This document shows positions 45,188 through 53,404 of a stretch of 64,000 nt of DNA, in pieces (within the stretch, counting starts at the first letter, position 1; the number at the start of each line of letters is the position of its first letter). Both the position numbers and the translations under genes were made by a program. The notes beneath the pieces are model-generated. The model saw only the letters and a list, made by a program, of their open reading frames with translations. It made no database searches and was not told the origin of the DNA. Location of the stretch: contig QQUY01000002.1 in assembly GCA_003385635.1 (NCBI GenBank), positions 523,385-587,384 on the forward strand. The letters run 5' to 3'. The DNA comes from Acidobacteriota bacterium. GTDB lineage: Bacteria > Acidobacteriota > Blastocatellia > Pyrinomonadales > Pyrinomonadaceae.

Positions 45188-45829
45188 ATGAAGGCCTTTG
45201 CTAAAGTATCAGTGATTGTTTTGTTTTCAGTTTTCGGTGTCCTCTCCGGATGCGGTGAGGTGAACGATCCTAAACTGCAGGAGACACCTGACCCGGAAAC
45301 TCGGGATGACGGCACCCAGATCTATCAGGCTAGTGGTATCGTTAAGGCAGTCGATGAGAATGGGAAGCAGATAACGATCGACCATGGAGACATCAAAGGA
45401 CTTATGTCGGCAATGACGATGGATTTCAGGGTTGCTGATCCCAGCGTACTGAAAGGGGTATCTGCTGGCGACAACGTCGACTTCGAGCTCGAGAAAAACG
45501 GTTCGGAGATTACGCTGACCAAGATCATTGTTTCCAAGAAGGCACCAACTGGTAATTCCGAGGGGGCTCAGATATTCAAGAGCAATTGCGCTGAATGTCA
45601 CGGAGAAAGCGGCGGGGGCACTGAAAAGGGCATTTCTTTTCTCGAGGGCCACGCACTTGACCACCCCAGAGAGGATTTCGTCAGACAAGTAAAGCTGGGT
45701 GATGGTGACAAGATGCCTTCTTTCGGGGAAAAGTTGAGCCAAGCGGAGATTGAAGCGGTCGTCACATATGTTCGTGAGGTAATACAGAAAGACGTGAAGA
45801 GAAGTGGTTCGGAAGGCCACGATCACTGA
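45188..45829 (+). CDS. lipoprotein fusing a CusF-like copper domain to cytochrome c
   Basis: The 213-aa product has a lipobox (VLSGC) and a CusF-like beta-barrel from YQASGIVKAVDENGKQ through HGDIKGLMSAMTMDF. The DIKGLM and MTM residues match the CusF copper-ligand pattern. A mono-heme cytochrome c domain with CAECH and a distal Met in KMPSFGE follows. CusF-type domains hand copper to efflux or assembly systems, and cytochrome c domains carry electrons. The fusion may link copper delivery to respiration. A GTG at 45176 is a weaker alternative start. Confidence 0.8.
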   Translation: MKAFAKVSVIVLFSVFGVLSGCGEVNDPKLQETPDPETRDDGTQIYQASGIVKAVDENGKQITIDHGDIKGLMSAMTMDFRVADPSVLKGVSAGDNVDFELEKNGSEITLTKIIVSKKAPTGNSEGAQIFKSNCAECHGESGGGTEKGISFLEGHALDHPREDFVRQVKLGDGDKMPSFGEKLSQAEIEAVVTYVREVIQKDVKRSGSEGHDH

Positions 45830-45847
45830 GGTTGAAAGAGAAGAGCA

Positions 45848-47068
45848 ATGGCGATCCCAGAGCATTCAAAAAGCAGAATTTCAAAACGAGCCGCGAGCTT
45901 CACCGAGTCGGTCATACGCGAGATGACCCGCGAGGCGATGAAACACGGGGCAGTAAACCTCTCCCAGGGATTTCCCGATTTCGCGGCCCCTGAAGATATC
46001 AAAAAGAAAGCACAGGAGGCGATAGCAGAGGATTTCAACCAATACGCGATCACTTGGGGTACTAAAGATTTCCGCGACGCGATAACGGAGAAAACAAAGT
46101 GGTTCCTCGGCCTCGACATCGACCCCGAAACGGAGATCACGGTCACTTGCGGATCGACCGAGGGGATGATCGCGGGAATGATGGCGGTCCTTGACGAAGG
46201 CGACGAGGTCGTCGTGTTCGAGCCGTTCTACGAGAACTACGCTCCCGACGCGATCCTTTCGGGCGCCAAGCCTGTCCATGTGGCTTTGAGGTATTCCGAC
46301 CACGAATGGAACTTCGACCGGGACGAACTGCGGGCTGCGTTCAATCCGAACACTAAAGCCGTCATCATCTGCAATCCGAACAACCCGACGGGTAAGGTGT
46401 TTACGCGATCGGAAATGGAGTTCATCGCCGATCTATGCAAAGAGTTCGAGGTGATCTGTTTTACCGACGAGATCTACGAACACATCCTGTTCGACGAAAC
46501 TCAGAAGGACGAGGCAGACCGAAAACCGAGGCCGGAACACATCTCGATGGCACAGATCGACGGAATGCGAGAACGCACCGTCGTGGTCAATTCTCTTTCA
46601 AAGACCTATTCGGTTACCGGATGGCGGGTAGGATACTGCATCGCTCCGCCGGATATCTCCGGGGCGATCCGAAAGGTGCACGATTTCCTTACTGTCGGCG
46701 CTGCTCATCCGCTCCAAAAAGCGGGAGCATATGCACTGAGCCTGCCCGAAAGCTATTACGACGAACTACAGGCGGACTACCAGAAAAAGAGGGACTTCAT
46801 TGTTCCGGTCCTCCAGGATGCCGGGTTCGGCTGTGACTATCCGGAGGGCGCTTACTACGTGATGACCGACATAAGCGGGTTCGGATTCGACAATGACATC
46901 GATTTTACGATGCACCTGATACGCGAGGTCGGAGTGGCGGTCGTACCCGGGTCATCATTCTTCAAGACTCCTGGCCTCGGAGACCAGCAGGTAAGATTTT
47001 GCTTCTGCAAAACAGACGAGACGCTTGAAGCGGCGGCGGAGAGGTTGAGGAAGTTGCGGAATGGTTAG
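45848..47068 (+). CDS. class I/II PLP-dependent aminotransferase
   Basis: The 406-aa product has the fold type I layout: VNLSQGFPDF near the N-terminus, CGSTEGMIAG, ICNPNNPTGKVF, and the PLP-binding Lys in SLSKTYSVTGWRVGY. The C-terminal Arg is near QQVRFCF. The closest known types are methionine/kynurenine aminotransferases (YbdL-like). It starts 18 bases after the CusF-cytochrome gene, though a functional link is not obvious. Confidence 0.88.
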   Translation: MAIPEHSKSRISKRAASFTESVIREMTREAMKHGAVNLSQGFPDFAAPEDIKKKAQEAIAEDFNQYAITWGTKDFRDAITEKTKWFLGLDIDPETEITVTCGSTEGMIAGMMAVLDEGDEVVVFEPFYENYAPDAILSGAKPVHVALRYSDHEWNFDRDELRAAFNPNTKAVIICNPNNPTGKVFTRSEMEFIADLCKEFEVICFTDEIYEHILFDETQKDEADRKPRPEHISMAQIDGMRERTVVVNSLSKTYSVTGWRVGYCIAPPDISGAIRKVHDFLTVGAAHPLQKAGAYALSLPESYYDELQADYQKKRDFIVPVLQDAGFGCDYPEGAYYVMTDISGFGFDNDIDFTMHLIREVGVAVVPGSSFFKTPGLGDQQVRFCFCKTDETLEAAAERLRKLRNG

Positions 47069-47487
47069 GTTAGTTTACTGAGTTGACTGGGTTGACCGAG
47101 TTTCCTAAGTTGGCTGAGCTCGGTGAGTTGCCCGAGTTGGTTGAGTTTGGAGTGTCAGCAGAAATTGAAAAGCTGGAAGCGATCGCTTAGCTGGAAGTGA
47201 TTGTTTAGCCCACCCATTGATGGGTGGGGCAGACCCGCTCCATCAAACTCGGAACGCGATCGACGGTAAAGTTCAAAGTCCGAAAAATCTCTCTAAACTC
47301 AGTCAACTCGCAAAACTCCGCGAACTCATTAGACTCAGCAAACTCTCCAAACTCAGCCATCCCCCTGAGCAACCCTTATTTCCGGGTCGCGCACCATAAG
47401 TACTTTGTCACATAAGCCACACCCGTGGGGTTTTCTATTTTACGGGGGGCTTCATTCCTAAATTCAAGACATAATCCAGGAGGTACT
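47069..47487. repeat. inverted pair of decamer-type arrays around a short palindrome
   Basis: From about 47070 to 47160 the sequence repeats GAGTTGACT/GGTTGACCGAG-type units. From about 47285 to 47362 it repeats the opposite-strand form (ACTCAGTCAACTC, AACTCATTAGACTC). Between them CCCACCCA and TGGGTGGG (47209-47228) form an 8-bp hairpin. No gene is seen. AGGAGG at 47478-47483 belongs to the next gene. Confidence 0.7.
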
Positions 47488-48498
47488 ATGTTGCGCAAAG
47501 TATCCGTAGTCATCTTGCTTTCAACGCTTCTTACCGCGATATCTCTCGCCCAGGACACTGCGCCTGAGCCAGACGAGGAAAAGGCGCTCGGTCGCGTCTT
47601 CAGCATGGCATTTGGCGGAGGCAGCTACCTAGGCATCGAGATCCGCGATGTGACCAGCAAAAATTACTCTGAACTCGGGCTTACTGAGGTCAGGGGAGTT
47701 CACGTTTCGAGGGTCGTAGACGATTCTCCCGCTGCAAAAGCCGGTCTCAGGGAAGGCGACGTCATCGTGAGGTTCGATGGTCAAACCGTAACCAGCACCA
47801 AAAAGCTTACCAGGCTGATCTCCGAGGTTGCGCCGGACCACACAGTCGATATGACCGTTGTGAGAGATGGTGGCGAGCTGCGTCTCGCAGTAACCGTCGG
47901 CAAACGCGACTTTCCCGGGTTCTCGAACGGCACGTTCGTTTTTCCGGCACCGAGACCACCGGCTGCTCCGGGCGCTCCGGATGCACCAGAGCCGCCGAAA
48001 GCGATTCCGTTCCCGATGCCCAACATCCAGATCGCTCCGCCTACAGGGCTTGGTGAGAACTTTGTCTGGGCGTTCGGCAATCGCAGAACTATCGGCGTAA
48101 GCGTTAACTCGCTTTCAAAACAGCTCGGCGATTATTTTGGCGTTGAAGAAGGCAAGGGGCTTCTGGTCACAAGCGTCGAAGACGATTCCCCCGCCGCAAA
48201 AGCCGGAATTCAGGCCGGAGATGTGATCGTTGATGTAGACGGCAGCGAGATCGGCAGAATGAACGATCTTGTAAAAGCACTCAACTCTGAAAAGGAAGGC
48301 GACGTCACGGTCACGGTAATTCGCGACAGAAGTCGAAGAACGTTCACTGTCACTCCCGAAAAGAGGGAGGGCAGCGACATGTATTTCAACAAGGAACTCC
48401 TTGAACCGCTGAAAAGGCTCACGCCCAAGACAAACATCAGGGTGTCGCCTGCAACTCCTTCGGTAAGGATCGCGCCGAGAGGAAGAGTGGTCGAGTAG
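47488..48498 (+). CDS. exported double-PDZ protein
   Basis: The 336-aa product (ATG at 47488, AGGAGG 5 bases upstream) has a signal peptide ending near SLAQD. Its two PDZ domains each carry the phrase DDSPAAKAG (VDDSPAAKAGLREGDVIVRF and VEDDSPAAKAGIQAGDVIVD). A Pro/Ala-rich hinge separates them. There is no trypsin-like protease domain, so it is not a DegP-type protease itself. It may act as a periplasmic scaffold or protease adaptor. The longer frame from 47425 has no ribosome binding site. Confidence 0.82.
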   Translation: MLRKVSVVILLSTLLTAISLAQDTAPEPDEEKALGRVFSMAFGGGSYLGIEIRDVTSKNYSELGLTEVRGVHVSRVVDDSPAAKAGLREGDVIVRFDGQTVTSTKKLTRLISEVAPDHTVDMTVVRDGGELRLAVTVGKRDFPGFSNGTFVFPAPRPPAAPGAPDAPEPPKAIPFPMPNIQIAPPTGLGENFVWAFGNRRTIGVSVNSLSKQLGDYFGVEEGKGLLVTSVEDDSPAAKAGIQAGDVIVDVDGSEIGRMNDLVKALNSEKEGDVTVTVIRDRSRRTFTVTPEKREGSDMYFNKELLEPLKRLTPKTNIRVSPATPSVRIAPRGRVVE

Positions 48499-48535
48499 GC
48501 TTTTCTCAATTCACAACGAAAACGGCTTGCTAAGT

Positions 48536-48654
48536 GCTGCTCTAAACTATTCAATCGCAAAAGTTTAGAGCAGCGCTTTGCGTTGCGGAGTGCAAAAACG
48601 AACCGCCGTTCCAACGGGGCTTCAGCCCCCAAGGAAATGCCGGCTAAAGCCGGC
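48536..48654. repeat. three palindromes in the spacer after the PDZ gene
   Basis: GCTGCTCTAAACT at 48536-48548 pairs with its complement at 48562-48574 (13 bp). GGGGCT/AGCCCC lie at 48616-48629 and GCCGGCT/AGCCGGC at 48639-48654. The first could terminate the PDZ gene, and the others look REP-like. Confidence 0.6.
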
Positions 48655-48712
48655 AAGGAATCCTGGAAGCTCAATTTCATCCCCCCGTTTCAACGGTTGG
48701 TAACTGATCTCC

Positions 48713-49318
48713 CTAATTCAGAGTAGTTCGTCTCAATTCGTCGGCTTCCTTGCTGATCCTCTCGGCTTCGGCCATGTTCTTGTTGAACTCGTCCTCGTTT
48801 TTCTTGAAAGTTTCGGCAGCAAGTTTGAGCATTGCGGGATCTTCCGATCCGAGCTTGTCGCGGAACAGCTCCGCCGTTTTCTCCCTGTAATCGAAAGCAT
48901 CGATCTGAAGCTGGATGCTTTCTCTTTTGAGCCTCAGGTACTGTTTCCAGGTAGGATTGATATTTAGCTTCAGGGCATCGTCGATCTTCGATTTCACGCT
49001 GTCCGCGAAATGATAGCCATCTATCAGCACAAGCCGAAGATCTTCTGAAAGCTCTTTCACCCGTTTGACATCCTTCTTGTCCAGAGCCGCCTTCAGCTCT
49101 GTTATCTTGTCCTCATTGTCCCGGTACAGCGTCTTGATGCTTGTGATGTTGTGGTTCGCGTCTTCGATCAGCTGAGCCGCTTCACGCCTGTCTTCGTCGG
49201 GACCCAGCTCTTGCCCGCTCCTGGAGCGGCCTGATCCGAAGTCGCAGGCACCAGCCAAAAAGATGGATACGAGCAAAGCCGCTAGCGGGAAGGATGTCTT
49301 GATGATGAACTTCTTCAC
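48713..49318 (-). CDS. helical lipoprotein of unknown function
   Basis: The 201-aa product has a signal peptide with the lipobox LAGAC and is otherwise charged and predicted helical. Coiled-coil-like segments occur at about residues 45-85 and 165-200. No domain is recognised. It begins 7 bases after the stop of the next upstream gene on the minus strand (the membrane protein), so the two are probably in one operon. Confidence 0.6.
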   Translation of the reverse strand: MKKFIIKTSFPLAALLVSIFLAGACDFGSGRSRSGQELGPDEDRREAAQLIEDANHNITSIKTLYRDNEDKITELKAALDKKDVKRVKELSEDLRLVLIDGYHFADSVKSKIDDALKLNINPTWKQYLRLKRESIQLQIDAFDYREKTAELFRDKLGSEDPAMLKLAAETFKKNEDEFNKNMAEAERISKEADELRRTTLN

Positions 49319-49325
49319 AGGACGT

Positions 49326-50378
49326 TCATTCTAGCAGACCGATGTCCGGATTGTTCTTTCTCTTCCAGATAAACCCGTCGAGCACGTAATGGGTGATCTG
49401 AGGAATTGCGAGCAGTGGAACCAAATAGGTCTTAAGCGTTCCTGTCTCCCAGTTTGATCCGAACATCCAGTTCCTTTCATGCCAGACACCGCGGTGCCAG
49501 AACAACTCTTCGACATAGGCGAGCAGCCAGAGTGTTGCCAGAAAGACAAGCCAATTTCCGGTTAGCGCCTTGTAAAAGGGAGTGGACGTCGTGCGGCGGG
49601 CGCGGGCGTAGAACCAGATCAGCGCGAAATACGGGACCCCGTGGATGATAACGTTCGTGACGGTGAAAGCGTAGTCTGAGTTCAATGCGACTATTCCCAC
49701 ATACCAGCATACTGCGGTTGTTGCGATGACGATGTCCTTTCCAGGATTTAGTTTTCCCAGGGAAAAGTATTCGTAGATTGCTTTCACCGCATAGGCGGAA
49801 AGAGCCAATATCCAAAGTGGGAACAAGACCGTTTCGACGAAAGCAGGGAGCGAGAAGAAGTCGTTTTGAACGAACCAGGCGAATTCTCGGTCTCCGCTGG
49901 TCATCCAGAACGCCAGCGGATAGACGGTCGCCAGATACACTGCCGCCGCGTCGATCCACCAGGTCCAGCTCGACTTTTCTCGCGCTTTTGCTCGATAAAG
50001 CGCGACCCATCCGTACTGCTGCCGAACGAAATGAAAGACTGCTATGTAAGCAAGGACCCGCCAGAAGACCATCTCGCCCTCCGAGTACAAGGCTACCCCG
50101 ACGAGATAGCCGACAACCGGCACAAAGGTGTAGAGCCAGATCCGGCGTTTGAACTCTTCGGTATCGAAATAGACGCGGAACGAGGTAGACCATACGTGCG
50201 CGACGTCGATGAGCAGGATCGCCGAGATCCATGTCCAATCGGGAGTGTCCCCGTCAAGGATCCCCATCTGCCAGCCGATCGCGAGCAGGGCAAGCGACAC
50301 CACCGCGCTGCCTAGAAAGACGGAGATGTCTATCGAGCGAGAGAACAGCCAGGGGGATTTTTGAACGGTCGCATCCAT
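49326..50378 (-). CDS. polytopic membrane protein with conserved-looking histidines
   Basis: The 350-aa product has about eight membrane helices. Several His sit at or near helix ends (DVAHVWST, VFHFVRQQYGW, IIHGVPYF, FWHRGVWHERNW, THYVLDGFIW). Such spaced His suggests a di-iron or metal-dependent membrane enzyme, loosely recalling Brp/Blh carotenoid dioxygenases, but no firm family match was made. It is in line with the helical lipoprotein gene downstream. Confidence 0.6.
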   Translation of the reverse strand: MDATVQKSPWLFSRSIDISVFLGSAVVSLALLAIGWQMGILDGDTPDWTWISAILLIDVAHVWSTSFRVYFDTEEFKRRIWLYTFVPVVGYLVGVALYSEGEMVFWRVLAYIAVFHFVRQQYGWVALYRAKAREKSSWTWWIDAAAVYLATVYPLAFWMTSGDREFAWFVQNDFFSLPAFVETVLFPLWILALSAYAVKAIYEYFSLGKLNPGKDIVIATTAVCWYVGIVALNSDYAFTVTNVIIHGVPYFALIWFYARARRTTSTPFYKALTGNWLVFLATLWLLAYVEELFWHRGVWHERNWMFGSNWETGTLKTYLVPLLAIPQITHYVLDGFIWKRKNNPDIGLLE

Positions 50379-50387
50379 CGTTGGGTT

Positions 50388-50930
50388 TTACAGGGATGAA
50401 GGGGATGAAAGGGATGGCTCGTGCTTATTGATCAGCGATCTGAGTTCTGTGCAATAGACTTCAAAAGCCGGTTTGTCGTCCTCTGCAGCTGACTCAACGA
50501 ATTGACGCTCAGGCTCAGACTCGATGAACTCCAGAATCTGATTCGCAAACCTGACTACCGTCTCTCGCCACTCTGAGATGTTGGTTTCGAGAATAGAACC
50601 ATCTTCGAAGCTATGAACCGCACGATCATCCTTAATATCTATTTGCCAGTCGATACCGACGCCGCAACCAAACCAAAGCATCTCGCCATTGTCGACGAAA
50701 GAAGGCATTGCACAATGAGGAATTAGCTGAGGTCCTTGTTCGGACGGCTTATGGCCCTGGTCAATCGATCTTAAAAACAACAAGGCGCTCCCGCTTACGG
50801 TCCAGTCATCTTCCTCACCATCGGAAATCACATGACCGTCGATCTCCAGATAGACCGAACCGTGAACACAGGTGTCGAACTCGGGACATTGTTCCAACCA
50901 ATGTAGATTTCTTGCCTTGAGTTTGATCAT
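50388..50930 (-). CDS. hypothetical protein
   Basis: The 180-aa product is soluble and acidic, with Trp-rich N-terminal strands (HWLEQCPEF, DDWTVSGSALLFL). No family is recognised, though the style resembles small immunity or SMI1-type proteins. Its last residues (LSSPSSL) are encoded by a copy of a dispersed repeat (50391-50416), so the C-terminus may have been replaced by repeat insertion. The spacer from 50931 to 51144 contains no gene. Confidence 0.5.
   Translation of the reverse strand: MIKLKARNLHWLEQCPEFDTCVHGSVYLEIDGHVISDGEEDDWTVSGSALLFLRSIDQGHKPSEQGPQLIPHCAMPSFVDNGEMLWFGCGVGIDWQIDIKDDRAVHSFEDGSILETNISEWRETVVRFANQILEFIESEPERQFVESAAEDDKPAFEVYCTELRSLINKHEPSLSSPSSL
50391..50416 (+). repeat. 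GGGATGAAGGGGATGAAAGGG element, copy 1
   Basis: CAGGGATGAAGGGGATGAAA followed by GGGATG, overlapping the 3' end of the hypothetical gene 50388-50930. Other copies lie at 51127-51153, 52773-52799 and 53367-53391. Confidence 0.75.
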
Positions 50931-51126
50931 GGATCTTGATCCTGCAAGAGCGCAAACGGGAGAGCGAAGGCCGGTAGAGAATGATTAATTGATAATTCGG
51001 AATCAAGCGTAGATGAATCCTGAGAGAAGCGGCAAACTCAGAACCGACATTCGGTCGAAGATCTGATCCAGAAGCCACAATTTCCAATTCTTCATTCTCA
51101 ATTCTCAACCATCCATTCTCTATTCT

Positions 51127-51153
51127 CCATCCCTTTCATCCCCTTCATCCCTG
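51127..51153 (-). repeat. GGGATGAAGGGGATGAAAGGG element, copy 2
   Basis: This is the exact reverse complement of copy 1, overlapping the 3' end of the FAD oxidoreductase gene. Together copies 1 and 2 bracket the spacer and the hypothetical gene in inverted orientation. Confidence 0.75.
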
Positions 51154-52755
51154 TTCAATAACTTCCTCAGCGGCGCGGAGACCGTGATAGAAAGCCTCTT
51201 CGAAGATCGCGATCCCGCTCAGGTCCGAATGAGCGAAATGTATATTTCTGAACGGCTCAAGTGCCTTCTGACGTTCGCCGCCCCATACAAAACCGGTCCG
51301 AGGGGAGATCATCGCGTGGCCCCAACGCATGATATCTATCCGCGTCGTGGCGGTCCTTATGTTATCGTGTGCGCGCTCCAGATCCGTCAGGCATATGTCC
51401 GCGAGTTCCTCCCAGCCAAGCGAGAGCAGCTTCCGCATCCCCGTCAGTGTGTCTTCTTCGGCCATCGGGTGGTAATAGGTCAGGACTGTCGGACCGTAGT
51501 CGATTCCCTGCTGATGAGTAGCGGTAACGTAGCCAAGCGAATTGCTTTCATAGATAACGTTGTCCCACGAAAGCGGGAAGTCTCTCGGAAACCGGTTTTT
51601 TGGCCGTTCATTCAGGAACAGGTTCGCGACAAACCAGGCATTGTGACGAAACTCTTTCGGATCGAAAGAAGGGGATTCGGTGAAGCCACGGATCAGGTAA
51701 TCGGCGGTCATCAAAGGCGCAGAGAAGATCACCTTCTTTGCCCTCACGCCGCGCGGAGCCATTGTCCTCGTGTCGAGATAGACGACGTCGACCCCGCTCT
51801 CGCCCGGTATTATTTCCGCGACAAGCGAAGAGCCTTGCAGGTTTCCTCCGAGCTCTTTTGCAAAGTGATCGACGAATCGTCCGTTTCCCTCAGGGAAGGT
51901 AATGAACGACTGCGACTCCTCGCCGGCCGTCGGAACACGTGAGCAAAAATAGAAAAGTCCTGCCCAGGCCGAGGTCTGTTCGATACGAAGCCCGTAGTCG
52001 TCCCGGCAGGCATAGTCGCAATACCAGATCAAACGTTCCGAAGTGAAACCTTGACGCTGAAGCCATTCGCCGAATGAGATCTTGTCTAGCGAAGTGACTT
52101 CCGGATCGGTCGAGCAGTTCGCGACCGGGACAGCGAAAGCACGTTTCCCTTCTGCGTCCTTCCAGGCGATCCACCTGTCGACCTCATTGTAAAACGCTTC
52201 GTACTGCCGAAGGTCCTCGTCCGTAGCTCCGGCGTAAAGATAAAGCCCTTCGTACCAGCGGCCTTTGTGATAGATCCGTTCTTCGGGATCGCGCGTCAGA
52301 AACTGCTCGTAAACCACAGGCCCGCCACTTTCGTCTCTTGATTCGACAAGCTTCATCTCGTCGAGAAGACCCACGAGTTCTTCGTTTTCTGCGAACGGGA
52401 CCGGCAGGTAGTGCGCACCCCACGGATAGCTGACCAGATCCGACTTTCCGGAAGCCGAGGTTCCTCCGGCCCGTTCTTCCAGCTCTAGCACCAGGAAGTC
52501 CTCAAAACCTTCTTTCTTCAGCTTCCAAGCGGCCGAGAGTCCGGATATTCCGCCTCCGACAATTACCGTATCGACTTCCTTCCAACTTTTTGAGGGTATT
52601 TCGAACTTCCGCCGGTCGCGCAGGATATGGCCGATCTCATTGGACGCGCCAACGATCTCCCCATCGATGCTGTCTGTTCGCGCCGGGCCCCTGCAGGCCA
52701 AAGCAGCCAACGGCAGCCCGACAAATGCTTTTAGTATGTCCCTCCTTGTCAGCAT
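51145..52755 (-). CDS. FAD-dependent amine oxidase-like protein, Tat-exported
   Basis: The 536-aa product has a twin-arginine signal (TRRDILKAF...AALAC) and an FAD Rossmann motif (TVIVGGGISGLSAAWKLKKEG, then ELEERAGG). The C-terminal FAD-binding FRNIHFAHSD region is typical of flavin amine oxidases and phytoene-desaturase-type enzymes. It lies downstream of the membrane aminopropyltransferase of the polyamine cluster, so a polyamine substrate is possible but unproven. The ATG at 52755 is chosen; a TTG lies just before it. Dispersed repeats flank both ends. Confidence 0.75.
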   Translation of the reverse strand: MLTRRDILKAFVGLPLAALACRGPARTDSIDGEIVGASNEIGHILRDRRKFEIPSKSWKEVDTVIVGGGISGLSAAWKLKKEGFEDFLVLELEERAGGTSASGKSDLVSYPWGAHYLPVPFAENEELVGLLDEMKLVESRDESGGPVVYEQFLTRDPEERIYHKGRWYEGLYLYAGATDEDLRQYEAFYNEVDRWIAWKDAEGKRAFAVPVANCSTDPEVTSLDKISFGEWLQRQGFTSERLIWYCDYACRDDYGLRIEQTSAWAGLFYFCSRVPTAGEESQSFITFPEGNGRFVDHFAKELGGNLQGSSLVAEIIPGESGVDVVYLDTRTMAPRGVRAKKVIFSAPLMTADYLIRGFTESPSFDPKEFRHNAWFVANLFLNERPKNRFPRDFPLSWDNVIYESNSLGYVTATHQQGIDYGPTVLTYYHPMAEEDTLTGMRKLLSLGWEELADICLTDLERAHDNIRTATTRIDIMRWGHAMISPRTGFVWGGERQKALEPFRNIHFAHSDLSGIAIFEEAFYHGLRAAEEVIEQG

Positions 52756-52772
52756 CAAAAGAGAAGATTTAA

Positions 52773-52799
52773 CAGGGATAAAGGGGATGAAAGGGATGG
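52773..52799 (+). repeat. GGGATGAAGGGGATGAAAGGG element, copy 3
   Basis: A variant copy (CAGGGATAAAGGGGATGAAA, then GGGATGG) lies just upstream of the FAD oxidoreductase start. Confidence 0.75.
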
Positions 52800-52855
52800 T
52801 TAGACCCTTTCATCAAATGCCTGAATTCCGCCTGTGTCCAAGATTGATCAAAGAG

Positions 52856-53305
52856 TCAAACTTCGGAGCGCGGATTCAAAACCGCAGTACTGCAGAACCG
52901 ATTATCGAATCTTCGATACTCGAGTCGAGGTTTCCCAAAATTGAGAATCAGACCTGTAGGAAGGTCGGTCGCTTTAAGGTAATTGAGTATCTGCGCGAAG
53001 TGTTGTTTTACAAAACTATCTACAGCTTTCAGTTCGAGGATAATCTTGTCTTCAACGAGAATGTCGGCGTAAAAACGGCCAACGTTTTCGCCTCTGAATT
53101 CTACATCGATTGCTACTTCAGCCTTTGCTTCCAATCCTTTATTCATCAATGCAATCAGAAGTGATTTTTGATAAACGGATTCAACAAAACCCGCTCCGAG
53201 TTCGTTGCTTACTTCAAAAGCCGCCTGAAGAATAGTCGCCGAGAGTTGTTCGTTTTCCAATGCATACAATTCCTTTTCTCTCTTTGGCCTAAAGAAAGTC
53301 CGCAC
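52856..53305 (-). CDS. GxxExxY family protein
   Basis: The 149-aa product matches the GxxExxY family (SNELGAGFVESVYQKSL, then DILVEDKIILELKAVDSF and QILNYLKATDLPTGLILNFG). The fold is nuclease-like, with Asp and ExK-type residues (ELKAV), but the function is unknown. A GTG at 53303-53305 is the likely start. Copies 3 and 4 of the dispersed repeat bracket it in inverted orientation, which suggests it arrived as a unit with them. Confidence 0.8.
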   Translation of the reverse strand: MRTFFRPKREKELYALENEQLSATILQAAFEVSNELGAGFVESVYQKSLLIALMNKGLEAKAEVAIDVEFRGENVGRFYADILVEDKIILELKAVDSFVKQHFAQILNYLKATDLPTGLILNFGKPRLEYRRFDNRFCSTAVLNPRSEV

Positions 53306-53366
53306 CGCCCTCCATCTTCCACTGGGCTTGCGGACAGAAAGTCTGCGACATCATACAAAGCAGTTA

Positions 53367-53391
53367 TCCCTTTTATCCCCTTTATCCCTGT
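53367..53391 (-). repeat. GGGATGAAGGGGATGAAAGGG element, copy 4
   Basis: The variant ATCCCTTTTATCCCCTTTAT, then CCCTG, is in the opposite orientation to copy 3. It lies between the aminopropyltransferase and GxxExxY genes. Confidence 0.7.
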
Positions 53392-53404
53392 TAACACTTC
53401 TTCT

